This document shows, piece after piece, positions 7,819-17,096 of a stretch of DNA of 64,000 bases. The DNA comes from CAZGXI01 sp964529715 (GTDB lineage: Bacteria > Chloroflexota > Anaerolineae > Aggregatilineales > Ch27). The stretch's first letter is position 1, and the number at the start of each line of letters is the position of its first letter. The stretch spans positions 62,001 through 126,000 of the forward strand of contig CAZGXI010000004.1 in NCBI GenBank assembly GCA_964529715.1, written 5' to 3'. A program made the position numbers and the translations under genes. The notes under the pieces are model-generated. The model made no database searches and was not told where the DNA came from. It saw only the letters and a list, made by a program, of their open reading frames with translations.

Positions 7819-8721
7819 TCAGCAAATGCCGATCAGGTCATCGTAAATACTCAGGACGGCCTTTGCCCCCTCGCCCATCGAGATAAGCACCTGGTCGGAA
7901 TACGCCGTCGTGACCTCGCCTGCTGCGTAAATGCCGGGGAAGCTGGTCCGGTTGCGTTCATCGACCTTGACAAAGCCGTGCGCGTCCATTTCGACCAGAC
8001 CGGCCAGCAGTTCGGAGTGTGGCTTGAGGCCCTTTTCGATGAACACGGCATCGGTGCGCACCTCGGTCATTTGTCCATCCTTGCGGATAACAATCGCACG
8101 CACGAAGTCGTCGCCCTTGATCTCGACCACCTCGTAGCCATCCAGAATCGTGACGTTGCGTTGCGCAGCCAGTTCGTGGGCCACCTGGAGATCGAGTTCG
8201 CCGTGCGTCGGCGCGATCAGCGTGACGTGGCTGGCGATACGCTGAAGCTCTGCCACAGCGCGAAATGCCTGACACGTGTCCCCGACCACCACTGCTGTCC
8301 GGTCGATGAACAGGGGCGCATAGGTGATCGTGCTGTAGCACAGGCCCTTCATCTCGAACGCGGCCTCGCCCGGCACGTTGAGCATTTCCCCGACTGCGCC
8401 GGTCGCCAGCAACACCGTCCGCGCGTACAGTTCTTTGCCGTCTGCCAGCGTGACGCAGAACCCCGCGTCTTGGGGCGTGATCTGGCGGGCTTTGGTCCGC
8501 ACACGCAGAAAATCCAGGTATTCGAGCTGGGAGCGAAAACGCCTGACCATATCTTCGCCCACCAGCACGTCGTAGTCTTCTACCCAGGGCAGGGCCAGCT
8601 TGCGGTTAGCCCGCCCGCCCAGCCCCGGCGAAACGAGCAACACATCCAGGCGCTTGCGGACGGCGTAGGCCGTCGCGGCCAGCCCTGCCGGTCCTCCGCC
8701 GATGATGATCAGGTCGTGCAT
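7819..8721 (-). CDS. Thioredoxin-reductase-like FAD/NAD(P) oxidoreductase lacking the CxxC
   Basis: This 300-residue flavoprotein has the FAD-binding IIGGGPAGLAA (6-16), the LLATG motif (104-108), an NAD(P)-binding VVVGDTCQAF region (145-154) and the C-terminal FAD motif PGIYAAGEV. In thioredoxin reductases the NADPH domain carries CxxC; here the corresponding stretch reads GLCYSTITYAPLF (126-138) with one Cys and no pair. Disulfide exchange is therefore unlikely, and it may reduce ferredoxin, quinone or another partner, as ferredoxin-NADP reductase-like relatives do. Its ATG abuts the stop codon of the malic enzyme gene, so the two share an mRNA and perhaps NAD(P)H balance. Confidence 0.82.
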   Translation of the reverse strand: MHDLIIIGGGPAGLAATAYAVRKRLDVLLVSPGLGGRANRKLALPWVEDYDVLVGEDMVRRFRSQLEYLDFLRVRTKARQITPQDAGFCVTLADGKELYARTVLLATGAVGEMLNVPGEAAFEMKGLCYSTITYAPLFIDRTAVVVGDTCQAFRAVAELQRIASHVTLIAPTHGELDLQVAHELAAQRNVTILDGYEVVEIKGDDFVRAIVIRKDGQMTEVRTDAVFIEKGLKPHSELLAGLVEMDAHGFVKVDERNRTSFPGIYAAGEVTTAYSDQVLISMGEGAKAVLSIYDDLIGIC

Positions 8722-10107
8722 CTATTTTCCCCCCTGCTCCTGGTTTTCCGGCGGCAGCGGGATGAAGCCTTCGTCCATCAGCAGGCGTGTCATCTCGCGG
8801 GCCTGTCGGATGATCGTTGAGGCGCGTTCCAGTTCTTCAGCGTGGGTGCACGGACGGCAGGCGATGCCCTGCTCGACGGCTTTCATCGCCACCGCTGCCG
8901 CCTCACGGGGAAACACTTCCCAGTCTTCCATCGTCGGCAGGATGTGCTCCGGCGAAAGGCCCTGTTCCTCGGCCATACCTGCCAGACATTCCGCCGCCGC
9001 AATCGCCATCTCGTCGGTGATCGTCCGGGCGCGCACGTCCAGTGTGCCCCGAAAGATGCCGGGGAAGCCGAGCGAGTTGTTCACCTGGTTCTCGAAGTCG
9101 GAGCGCCCGGTAGCGACCACTGCTGCGCCGGCCTCTTTGGCCTCCCAGGGCCAGATTTCGGGGATCGGGTTGGCGGCAGCAAAGACGATGGCATCCTTCG
9201 CCATCGTGCGCACCCACTCCGGCCTGATCACGCCGGGGCCGGGCTGCGAGAGAGCGATCACGGCGTCTGCGCCGCGCAGGGCTTCGGGGATGCCGCCTTC
9301 GATTTCTCCGTCGTTGGTGATCTGGCACAGCCGCCACTGCTGCACATATTCGGCTTTGCGCAGGGCGAAGTCTTGCCGGTGCTTGCCCAGGATGCCGTTG
9401 ATGTCTACCACCAGGCAGTTGCCCGGATCGACGCCGTAGGCGAAGGCCAGGCGCGAACAGGCCACGTTGCCTGCTCCCGCGCCGACAAAGACGATCCGCA
9501 TGTCGTGCAGACGTTTACCGACGATCCGGGCCGCGTTGATCAGCCCGGCCAGGATCACGCTGGCCGTGCCCTGCTGGTCGTCGTGCCAGATCGGGATTTC
9601 GGCGCGCTCGCGCAATGTGTCCAGGATACGGAAGCACTTGGGCTGCGCGATGTCTTCCAGATTGATGCCGCCGAAAGCCGGCTGCAACGCCAGAACGATG
9701 TCGATGATCTCGTCTGGGTCTTTGGTCGCCAACGTGATCGGCACACAATCCACGCCGCCCAGGTACTTGAAAAGCAGCGCCTTGCCTTCCATGACGGGCA
9801 GCCCGGCCTTCGGCCCGATGTCGCCCAGGCCTAGCACGCGCGTGCCGTCAGAAACGACCGCGATGGTGTTCCACTTGCTTGTGAATTCGTAGACGAGTTC
9901 GGGGTCTTCGGCGATGGCCCGGCAGGGCGCAGCCACGCCTGGCGTATACCAGATAGCGAAATCGTCGAAACTGCGGACGCTGGCCCGCAGCGCCGTCTGC
10001 ACCTTGCCGCGATAGAAGGGATGCAGACGCATGGCGTCTGCGGCAGGTTTTTTGGCCCGTTCGAGCAGTTCCTCCTTTGTAACAGACGGTCGTTCGCGTT
10101 GGGTCAT
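8722..10107 (-). CDS. NAD(P)-dependent malic enzyme
   Basis: Malic enzyme oxidatively decarboxylates malate to pyruvate with reduction of NAD(P)+. The 461-residue protein has the malic N-terminal domain with the catalytic Tyr in YTPGVAAPC, the Lys region GPKAGLPVMEGKALLFK, the metal-binding NLEDIAQPKCF and WHDDQQGTA, then the NAD-binding domain with VFVGAGAGNVA and AAANPIPEI. This is the short bacterial MaeB-like form without a phosphotransacetylase domain. The start at 10107 has a strong AGGAGGAG site seven bases upstream. The flavoprotein gene follows with no gap. Confidence 0.93.
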   Translation of the reverse strand: MTQRERPSVTKEELLERAKKPAADAMRLHPFYRGKVQTALRASVRSFDDFAIWYTPGVAAPCRAIAEDPELVYEFTSKWNTIAVVSDGTRVLGLGDIGPKAGLPVMEGKALLFKYLGGVDCVPITLATKDPDEIIDIVLALQPAFGGINLEDIAQPKCFRILDTLRERAEIPIWHDDQQGTASVILAGLINAARIVGKRLHDMRIVFVGAGAGNVACSRLAFAYGVDPGNCLVVDINGILGKHRQDFALRKAEYVQQWRLCQITNDGEIEGGIPEALRGADAVIALSQPGPGVIRPEWVRTMAKDAIVFAAANPIPEIWPWEAKEAGAAVVATGRSDFENQVNNSLGFPGIFRGTLDVRARTITDEMAIAAAECLAGMAEEQGLSPEHILPTMEDWEVFPREAAAVAMKAVEQGIACRPCTHAEELERASTIIRQAREMTRLLMDEGFIPLPPENQEQGGK

Positions 10108-10187
10108 GCGCGCTCCTCCTGGGGTACTGGTTTTCCCGTTCGGTTTTGCGGCCTCTAACCCAACTATCGGACAAAACAGATAGAAAC

Positions 10188-11231
10188 TCAAGAGTTTGGT
10201 ACGCTTGCGGTGACATGCACCTGAGAATAGGGCGGCAACAACGGGCGTGGCAGGCTGCCGTTGGCCTCGAACCACTGTAACGTTTCGATGAGCGTTTCCT
10301 TAAACGGGCGCGGCTGGTAGCCGAGGTCGCGCGTGGCGCAGGCGTGGCTGATGTGCCGATAGCCACGCAATGGCTTGAGCGAGGCTGGCGTCAGCAGTGA
10401 GCGCCGCCCGGCCAGTCGATCAAAGGCCATGACGACCGGCGTGCTGATCCGCGCCAGCCACATCGGCAGCGTGAGTTGCGGCGGCTTAATACCGACGATT
10501 TCTTCCAACAGCGCCGCTAACTCGGCGACCGACACCCAGTGCCCTGCCAGGATGTAGCGCCCACCGCTCGGCGCCTTTTCTTCGGCCCGGATCGCACCCT
10601 CGACCACATCGCGCACGTCTACCCAGTTGAACCCGCCTTCGACCAACGCAGGCAGCCTACCACTGCTGAAATCCAACAGCACCTGACCGAAGTGCGACGG
10701 GCGGTAGTCGTGCGGGCCGATCACGCCGGTAGGATAAATAATCACCGTGTCCAGGCCGCGCGCGATTCCGGCGCGGACTTCTTTTTCGGCGGCGGCTTTC
10801 GAGCGGGCGTATGGCGAATAGTCTTCCGATTCTGCCAGCGGCGCATTCTCGTCGATCAGGCAGTCGTGTGGCGCATCCGCGAGGGCCTCAATCGAACTGA
10901 AGTAAACCAGCCGGCGTACACCGCATTCCAAACACCCATTGATGACGTTGCGTGTCCCGCCAACGTTGATCGCTTCCAGGAGCGGCCCTTCGTCCAGGCG
11001 AATCGAGATATAGGCTGCCAGGTGATAGACGACATCTGCACCTGCAAACGCGCGCCGCAGCGACTCGACATCCCGCACGTCGCCGGTGACAATCTCCGCG
11101 TCTAGCCCGTCCAGTGGGCGCAGGTCCTCGCCTTCCAGCACCAGGGCGCGCACACGCCGCCCCCGATCCAGCAGTCCGCGAACCAGGTTTCCACCCACGT
11201 GTCCGGTTGCGCCCGTGACCACGACTGTCAT
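10188..11231 (-). CDS. NAD-dependent epimerase/dehydratase (extended SDR, dihydroflavonol-reductase-like)
   Basis: The 347-residue protein begins with the extended-SDR nucleotide motif VTGATGHVGGNL (5-16). It has VYHLAAYISI for the NAD-binding edge, FSSIEAL with the catalytic Ser and YARSK with the catalytic Tyr and Lys. Relatives act on sugar nucleotides, hopanoid precursors or carbonyl compounds, and the sequence does not decide which. A GGGAGGATGGC site precedes the ATG. It is separated from malic enzyme by 80 bases on the same strand. Confidence 0.85.
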   Translation of the reverse strand: MTVVVTGATGHVGGNLVRGLLDRGRRVRALVLEGEDLRPLDGLDAEIVTGDVRDVESLRRAFAGADVVYHLAAYISIRLDEGPLLEAINVGGTRNVINGCLECGVRRLVYFSSIEALADAPHDCLIDENAPLAESEDYSPYARSKAAAEKEVRAGIARGLDTVIIYPTGVIGPHDYRPSHFGQVLLDFSSGRLPALVEGGFNWVDVRDVVEGAIRAEEKAPSGGRYILAGHWVSVAELAALLEEIVGIKPPQLTLPMWLARISTPVVMAFDRLAGRRSLLTPASLKPLRGYRHISHACATRDLGYQPRPFKETLIETLQWFEANGSLPRPLLPPYSQVHVTASVPNS

Positions 11232-11307
11232 GCCATCCTCCCACCTTGGTTGAGCCTTACAAAAGCATACTCCACGTGCAAGTTTCAGAAACGACCGTGT
11301 CTGCCCC

Positions 11308-11335
11308 GGTCGCTGGGGGCTTCAGTCGCCGGCGT
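11308..11335. repeat. Degenerate copy of the CCGGGGACTTGAGTCCCCGG palindrome
   Basis: The sequence GCTGGGGGCTTCAGTCGCCG keeps the centre and the CCGGCG right flank of the element at 4436-4457, with mismatches in the stem. It lies in the 185-base gap between selB and the epimerase gene, in which I see nothing else. Confidence 0.5.
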
Positions 11336-11416
11336 TGAAAACCTGCGCATTGCGTCAGCATACAAGCACAGAGGGGCGTTGAGGAATGCGGCAGCATTGA
11401 TTCTCTGGCAACGAAA

Positions 11417-13297
11417 TTAACGCTCTGGCCTGCGCCCCCACACGCGCACGTCGCCCTCGCGCCGGGTGATGCCTTTCGCGTCTAGGTATTCCAGCAGGCC
11501 GATGGCGTATTTGCGTGTGGTGTTGAAGCGGTCGCGCAGTTCGGCGGCGGAGATCGATCCCCGTGTGTCCAGCGCGTCGGCGATGGCGCGGAACATTTCA
11601 GCGTAGGCTTCGGCAGACAGCAACACGTCTGGCTGTACCATGACCAGGTCGCCGCGCTCCAGCAAAAAGCGCACCAGGTCTTCCCCAATCAGGTCCGCCG
11701 ATTCCCTGAATGAGGGCGGTGCATACGGCGCGCGGGCGAACGCTGCCAGCAGCCGGTCCACCGCTGCCTGCTGAGCCGGGTCCAGCCGCACGGCATAGCC
11801 CTTCGCCCACACGAGATCGGCGTCCGCCTCGGCAATGTCCTCTGCGCGACCCAGCAGCCGGTCGAAGGCGGCGCGTTCCAGTCCCAGGCGGCTGCGCAGT
11901 TGTTCACGCGGCATACCTCGGCGCAGCGGTTCGGCGCGGTGATAGGCGACCAGTTCTTCTTGGATGCGCTTGAGCAGGCTCAAGAGCACCGACGCCGCCA
12001 GCCACCAGCCGCCACCCAGGTCGTGAACCAGCCGCTCATCTGCTGCCTGTGACAGCGCCATCTCCACTTCGGCGGCGGGCATCCCGCTGCGTGTTTTGAT
12101 CTCTGCCAGTTTAAGGGGCATTCCTGCGCTTTCCAGGAGCTGCGCCACGAGTTCCGACGGCGCGCCACGCGCCAGCGTCTCCAATCGGGCGATCACGTCT
12201 GGGCGCCTCCGTCTCCAGCGCCGCCCCGGAGCCGGGTCCACCACCGTCCCACCGCCGATGGTTTCCCCCGGTGATGGATAGCGCAGAATGAAACGATCTC
12301 CTCGCATCAGCGCCAGCGATTCCAGCAGGACGATTTGCAGCCAGCCCACCGCGCCGGGGGGAAGTTCCTCTGCGTCCAGCAGACGGACATAAGCCCGCGC
12401 CTCTGCCGCGCCGGAAAAGAACTTGACCTCGGTGTTATGCTTCAACGGGCGGCTGGCGTCGCGCAGGTGGCGGAAGTGCACGTCGGCCAGGGTCGTACTG
12501 CGCAGCCAGCCGGGTGTCGTCAGGACCTGCCCACGCTTCACGTCGCTCTTATCGATGCCGGTCAGGTTGACGGCGACACGGCTGCCCGGCCCGACGCGGT
12601 CCAGCTTTACCTTGTATGCCTGTAAACCGCGAATACGGCCTGTCAGTCCTCCGGGCTGAAGCTCAACCGGATCGCCGACAGCCAGACTGCCGCCGGACAG
12701 GGTGCCTGTGACTACCGTACCGAAGCCGCTCATGGTGAACACCCGGTCAATCGGCAGGCGGGGATGGCCGCGATCTGCGCGGGGCGGACGCGCTGACAGG
12801 CAGGTTGCCAGCGCCGCTTTGAGTTCGTCCAGGCCGGCGCCGGTTCGTGCCGAGACAGGCACGATAGGTGCATCTGCCAGCACTGTTCTGGCCACGATCT
12901 CGCGCACGTCCATTTCTACCAGCGCCAGCCATTCTGGGTCATCGATCAGGTCGGTCTTGGTTAGAGCGATGATCCCACCGGGCACGCCCAGCAGGTCCAG
13001 AATAGCCAGGTGTTCGCGCGTCTGGGGCATCACGCCCTCGTCGGCAGCTACGACGAACAACACGGCGTCGATTCCACCGACCCCGGCCAGCATATTCTCA
13101 ATGAAGTCACGGTGGCCCGGCACGTCCACCATGCCGACCTGCTGCCCATCCGCCAGGTTCATCCAGGCGAATCCCAGGTCGATGGTCATTTCGCGCTCTT
13201 TTTCCTCGCGCAGGCGGTCCGGGTCGATGCCGGTGAGCGCCCGCACAAGCGTGGATTTGCCATGATCGACATGTCCTGCCGTCCCGATGACGTACAT
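11417..13297 (-). CDS. selB: Selenocysteine-specific translation elongation factor SelB
   Basis: SelB delivers Sec-tRNA to UGA codons followed by a SECIS hairpin. The 626-residue protein starts with the G1 motif GTAGHVDHGKST (5-16) and has DVPGHRDFI (G3) and TKTD (G4). Domains II and III follow with the SelB-typical FTMSGFGTVVTGTL, and a C-terminal array of winged-helix domains ends in RDRFNTTRKYAIGLLEYLD, the SECIS-binding WH4 type. The start at 13297 has GGAGGT nearby and begins the conserved YVIGTAGHVDHGKS. No selA, selD, tRNA-Sec or recognisable selenoprotein lies in the window. A coiled-coil protein gene lies upstream on the same strand. Confidence 0.93.
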   Translation of the reverse strand: MYVIGTAGHVDHGKSTLVRALTGIDPDRLREEKEREMTIDLGFAWMNLADGQQVGMVDVPGHRDFIENMLAGVGGIDAVLFVVAADEGVMPQTREHLAILDLLGVPGGIIALTKTDLIDDPEWLALVEMDVREIVARTVLADAPIVPVSARTGAGLDELKAALATCLSARPPRADRGHPRLPIDRVFTMSGFGTVVTGTLSGGSLAVGDPVELQPGGLTGRIRGLQAYKVKLDRVGPGSRVAVNLTGIDKSDVKRGQVLTTPGWLRSTTLADVHFRHLRDASRPLKHNTEVKFFSGAAEARAYVRLLDAEELPPGAVGWLQIVLLESLALMRGDRFILRYPSPGETIGGGTVVDPAPGRRWRRRRPDVIARLETLARGAPSELVAQLLESAGMPLKLAEIKTRSGMPAAEVEMALSQAADERLVHDLGGGWWLAASVLLSLLKRIQEELVAYHRAEPLRRGMPREQLRSRLGLERAAFDRLLGRAEDIAEADADLVWAKGYAVRLDPAQQAAVDRLLAAFARAPYAPPSFRESADLIGEDLVRFLLERGDLVMVQPDVLLSAEAYAEMFRAIADALDTRGSISAAELRDRFNTTRKYAIGLLEYLDAKGITRREGDVRVWGRRPER

Positions 13298-13328
13298 CAA
13301 GAGTACCTCCACAATCCCAAAGACGGCA

Positions 13329-13354
13329 TAGGGGCGACGCATGCGTCGCCCCTA
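13329..13354. repeat. 26-bp perfect palindrome of the TAGGGGCG family
   Basis: The half-sequence TAGGGGCGACGCA is followed by its exact inverse. It lies between selB and the coiled-coil gene. Family members at 22944-22971, 36138-36162, 52150-52179 and, more distantly, 53715-53743 share the outer GTAGGG/CCCTAC arms and a variable centre. Confidence 0.85.
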
Positions 13355-13380
13355 CCGGGTCAACCCTGGTCAGATGTGGC

Positions 13381-14592
13381 CTATCGCACGGCGGGCGCGC
13401 CGCCGTTGCCTGCTGCGGCGCTGCTCCCGGCCTGCGAGTCGTACTGCGCCAGGATCGTCTGGTAGCGTTCGCGGTACAGATCGGCCTGGGCGCGCTCCAG
13501 TGCCCACAGGCGTTGGATATTTTCGTACAGCGGGGGAATCTGCGCGGCCAGCTCCTCCAGGCGGCGTGTATACTGCTCGAACTCTTTGTCGTGGCTGCGC
13601 CAGGCTTCGTCGTTGGTCAGCGTGAACTGCTTCCAGCGTTTCTGGTCATCGGCGGTCCAGCCGTTCCATTCCTGGCGGAAGCGGTCCTCAGATAGGCGCT
13701 GCATCTCCGCCACCTCATTGATGCGCCGCTCCAGCCGGTCGCCAATGCGCTCAAAGTCCTCGACGATCTTCTTCATCTGGCGGTAAGTCTCGGACCATGT
13801 CTCGAAGCGTTCGATATAGCGGCGCATATCCTCGTCGTAGATGCCGATACGCTTGCCCAAATCGGCCAACTGCTGATCGCGCTGCTGGATAATCAGGGTC
13901 TGCTGGTCGATGAACTGTTGAATCTGCTCGCGGCGCTCACGCTCGCCGCCCTGTACTTCGAGGATGCGCTTTTCGTTGCGCAGGGCCATATCTTCCAGCA
14001 GTTCTAGCTTGGGCCGGATGCCATCGATCTGCTTTTGAATCTCCGGCAGTTCCGATTGCAGTTCCGACAGGCGACGCGAGTCGGCGCGGCGCTGCTCTTC
14101 CAGAAAAGCCAGCCGGCGGTCTGGCTCTTCCAATTTCTTAGAAAGGTCTTCTGCCCGCTGCTGCAACACCGGGATCGCCCCGGCCAGGCGGTCTTGTTCG
14201 GCGCGGATGGCGGCCATCTCGTCCAGGGCGTGTTCCAGCTTGTCTAGCCGCTCGCCCAGCTCACGGATCGGGCGGATGATGCTGTCGCGCGAAATTGCCA
14301 GGCGGCGTTCTGCCTCGCGCTCGGCGGTCAGGCGCTTGGCCTCGGTCTGTTCGATCAACTGCTGCATTTCCAGGCGTAGCATGTTTGCCAGTTCGGCATC
14401 GCGCCCGGTGGGCACAAAGGCGGTGCGCATGGACGCCTGGTCGCTCTCGATGCCGTTGAGCCGCCGGGTCAGTTGCGTGATCATCTCTTGCTGTTGCTGG
14501 GTGCGTTCTTCCAGCGCCGCAATCGTTGCCTTGTCGCGCCGACGCTCTTCGTCCAGCCATTCGATCATCCGCGCGGCTTGATTCAGGTCCAC
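13381..14592 (-). CDS. Long coiled-coil protein of unknown function
   Basis: The start is set at a GTG (14592) with AAGGAG seven bases upstream. The 403-residue product begins DLNQAARMIEWLDEERRRDK, then is almost wholly heptad-like and rich in E, R, Q and L from about residue 10 to 370, with no membrane segment. The C-terminus is a short A/G/S-rich tail. It resembles generic coiled-coil or SMC-like arm sequences and probably has a structural or scaffold role. I cannot assign a family. It precedes selB on the same strand, with one TAGGGGCG palindrome between them. Confidence 0.75.
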   Translation of the reverse strand: MDLNQAARMIEWLDEERRRDKATIAALEERTQQQQEMITQLTRRLNGIESDQASMRTAFVPTGRDAELANMLRLEMQQLIEQTEAKRLTAEREAERRLAISRDSIIRPIRELGERLDKLEHALDEMAAIRAEQDRLAGAIPVLQQRAEDLSKKLEEPDRRLAFLEEQRRADSRRLSELQSELPEIQKQIDGIRPKLELLEDMALRNEKRILEVQGGERERREQIQQFIDQQTLIIQQRDQQLADLGKRIGIYDEDMRRYIERFETWSETYRQMKKIVEDFERIGDRLERRINEVAEMQRLSEDRFRQEWNGWTADDQKRWKQFTLTNDEAWRSHDKEFEQYTRRLEELAAQIPPLYENIQRLWALERAQADLYRERYQTILAQYDSQAGSSAAAGNGGAPAVR

Positions 14593-14708
14593 GTGTTGTC
14601 TCCTTCCCGGCCACCTACTTTTCTTGATTATAGCGCAGAAAGAGGGCTGCTCGAATGTCCGACTGGCGTCCACCGCACGAAACGTCTGTTTTGCGCTATA
14701 CTTTCCCT

Positions 14709-15815
14709 ATGCGCATCGGAATTGACGCCCGCCTGCTTTATTACCGTGAAGGCGGCATTGCCGCCTATACGCGCCACCTGGTCGAAGCCCTGGCCGCCCT
14801 GGACCCACAGACGGATTATCGCGTGTTGCATAGCCGTAAAGATGCTCACACCCTTGCCCCAGGGACGAATTTTCAGCGCGCCGACTTGTGGACGCCCTGT
14901 CATCACCGCCTGGAGCGTTGGGCGCTGTCGGCGGAACTGCTGCCGCTGCGTTTGGACCTGCTGCACAGCCCGGATTTTATCCCGCCGCAGTGGGGCGCAC
15001 GGCACAGGGTAATTACGGTGCACGACCTGAATTTTCTGTACTACCCGCAGTTCCTCACAGCAGAAAGCCGCCGCTACTACAACGACCAGATCGTGTGGGC
15101 TGTGCAGCAGGCCGATCACATCCTGGCCGATTCAGAGGCGACGAAGGCCGACCTGATGCGTCTGCTGAACGCCCCACCGGATAAGATCACTGTGCATCCA
15201 TTGGGAGTCGAGCCGCGCTTCAAACGCCTGCCAGAAGAAGAGGTGGAAACGGCGCGTCGAACCCTGCACCTGCCGCCCGAATATATCCTGTTTGTGGGCA
15301 CTTTCGAGCCGCGCAAGAACATTCCCGGCCTGCTGGAAGCCTACTACCGCCTGCGTGCCGATCTGCCAGATGTGCCGCCGTTGGTCCTGGCCGGGCGGCA
15401 GGGCTGGCTGGCCGACGACCTGGCCGCGCAGGTCAAACGGCTGGGGCTGGAGGCGCGCGTCCACTGGCAGGAAAATCCTCCGCCTGCGCTGATGCCCGCT
15501 CTTTACAACGCGGCCAGCATCCTGGCCGCGCCGTCCTTTTACGAGGGCTTCGGCCTAACCGTGCTGGAAGCGATGGCCTGTGGGACGCCTGTCGTGGCCG
15601 CCGACCGCAGTTCTCTGCCAGAGGTGGCGGGCGGCGCGGCGGTCCTGGTGAACCCCGATGACGCTGACAGCATCGCCGACGGCCTGCGCCGTCTGCTCAC
15701 CGATCCCGTGCTGTGGGCCGAAATGAGCACCGCCGGCCTGGCGCGGGCCAGATTGTTCACCTGGCAGCGCACGGCGGAAATCGTGCGCGAGGTTTACCGG
15801 CGCGTGGCCGGTTGA
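14709..15815 (+). CDS. GT4-type glycosyltransferase (GT-B fold)
   Basis: The start at 14709 begins the family's MRIGIDARLLYYREGGIAAY. The 368-residue protein has the GT-B pattern: an N-terminal domain with VHDLNFLYYPQ, then the C-terminal nucleotide-sugar site with FVGTFEPRKNIPGLLEA and PSFYEGFGLTVLEAMACGTPVV, the EX7E motif of family GT4. It likely adds mannose, glucose or rhamnose to a cell-envelope glycan at the cytoplasmic membrane face. It is the first of three glycosyltransferase genes read in series; the next starts 12 bases later. Confidence 0.88.
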   Translation: MRIGIDARLLYYREGGIAAYTRHLVEALAALDPQTDYRVLHSRKDAHTLAPGTNFQRADLWTPCHHRLERWALSAELLPLRLDLLHSPDFIPPQWGARHRVITVHDLNFLYYPQFLTAESRRYYNDQIVWAVQQADHILADSEATKADLMRLLNAPPDKITVHPLGVEPRFKRLPEEEVETARRTLHLPPEYILFVGTFEPRKNIPGLLEAYYRLRADLPDVPPLVLAGRQGWLADDLAAQVKRLGLEARVHWQENPPPALMPALYNAASILAAPSFYEGFGLTVLEAMACGTPVVAADRSSLPEVAGGAAVLVNPDDADSIADGLRRLLTDPVLWAEMSTAGLARARLFTWQRTAEIVREVYRRVAG

Positions 15816-15827
15816 GGAGGACCGCGC

Positions 15828-17039
15828 GTGCGAATCCTGTTTCTGACTGCCGACCTGCCGTATCCGCCTTACGCTGGCGCGCCGCTGCGCATCTTCGGCC
15901 TGATCGAAGGCCTGGCCGAACACGCCATCTGGCTGATGTCCTTCACCATTGCCAGAGTCGATCCGGCGCAAACGCCGTTGGGCCGTTTGTGCAGGCAGGT
16001 GATCACTGTCCCTGCGCCGTTGCGCTCGACACAGGATCGGCTGCGCAGCTTGGCGCTGTCTCACCAGCCGGATATGGCCTTTCGCCGCTATTCACCGCGC
16101 TATGCGCAGGAACTTCGCCAGTTGCTTCAGCAGGAGGCATTCGACCTCATTCAAATTGAAAACCTGGAGATGGCGGTCTATCTGCCCGTGATCCGGGAAG
16201 TACAGCCAGACACGCCCATTGTCTACGATGCGCACAACGCCGAATATGCTTTGCAGCGGCGCATTTACGAATCCGACCGGTCCAGTAAGGCGCGGCTGCA
16301 TGTGGCCCTCTATTCGTACATCCAATCGCAACGGCTGCGCCGCTTTGAGCGGCAGGTGTGCCAGGACGTGAATTATGTCGTGGCTGTGTCGGATACTGAC
16401 GCCGATCTCCTGCGCGCGCTCGACATCCGCACGCCCGTTGCGGTTGTGCCCAACGGCATCTCTACCCGGTTGTATCGCACGGCAGACGAGCCGATTGACC
16501 TGGGCAACGCGGCGCTGGTCTTTACCGGCAAGATGGACTTTCGCCCGAACGTGGACGCGGCGCTATGGTTTGCTGAGGAAATCCTGCCGCTCGTGCGGCA
16601 GGACGTGCCCAATGCGCATTTTTACGTCGTGGGGCAATCGCCGCATCCGCGCCTGGATGTGCTGCGCGGGCAGCCCGGCATTACCCTGACTGGTCTGGTG
16701 CCGGATATTGTGCCTTACCTGCACGCGGCGAGCATCTTTGTGGTGCCGTTGCGTATGGGCAGCGGCACGCGCCTCAAGGTGTTGGAAGCGATGGCGGCTG
16801 CCCGGCCCATCATCTCGACCCGGATCGGCACCCAGGGGTTGAACGTCACCGATGGGCAAGAGGTGATCCTGGCGGATACGTCCAGGGAATTTGCCAAAGC
16901 CATTACCGAGTTGCATAAGGACCGTGAAAAGGCTGTCACATTGGGCCGCCGTGCTGAGCAGTTCGTGCGGCAGAATTACGACTGGTCCGCACTGCTGCCC
17001 CGGCTAATGCGAGTCTACACGGAGTTGGGCGTGTTGTAG
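15828..17039 (+). CDS. GT4-type glycosyltransferase
   Basis: A GTG start at 15828 is preceded by a perfect AGGAGG seven bases away. The product (403 residues) begins RILFLTADLPYPPYAGAPLR, the nucleotide-sugar transferase N-terminus seen in the GT1/GT4 group found with exopolysaccharide loci. The donor site is LVFTGKMDFRPNVDAALWF followed by PLRMGSGTRLKVLEAMAAARPIIST. It lies downstream of a related transferase and upstream of a GT9 enzyme, so all three probably build one surface polysaccharide or glycolipid. Confidence 0.86.
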   Translation: MRILFLTADLPYPPYAGAPLRIFGLIEGLAEHAIWLMSFTIARVDPAQTPLGRLCRQVITVPAPLRSTQDRLRSLALSHQPDMAFRRYSPRYAQELRQLLQQEAFDLIQIENLEMAVYLPVIREVQPDTPIVYDAHNAEYALQRRIYESDRSSKARLHVALYSYIQSQRLRRFERQVCQDVNYVVAVSDTDADLLRALDIRTPVAVVPNGISTRLYRTADEPIDLGNAALVFTGKMDFRPNVDAALWFAEEILPLVRQDVPNAHFYVVGQSPHPRLDVLRGQPGITLTGLVPDIVPYLHAASIFVVPLRMGSGTRLKVLEAMAAARPIISTRIGTQGLNVTDGQEVILADTSREFAKAITELHKDREKAVTLGRRAEQFVRQNYDWSALLPRLMRVYTELGVL

Positions 17040-17096
17040 AGCAACATTCGTGGCGTCGGGGCGGCGCACACGTTGCCCTGGCAGCGGATAGATACC

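Noticed and set aside
11232..11416. Possible tRNA-Sec gene beside selB
   Set aside because: No cloverleaf, long variable arm or TTCGA-type T loop could be found in this gap or in 13298-13380.
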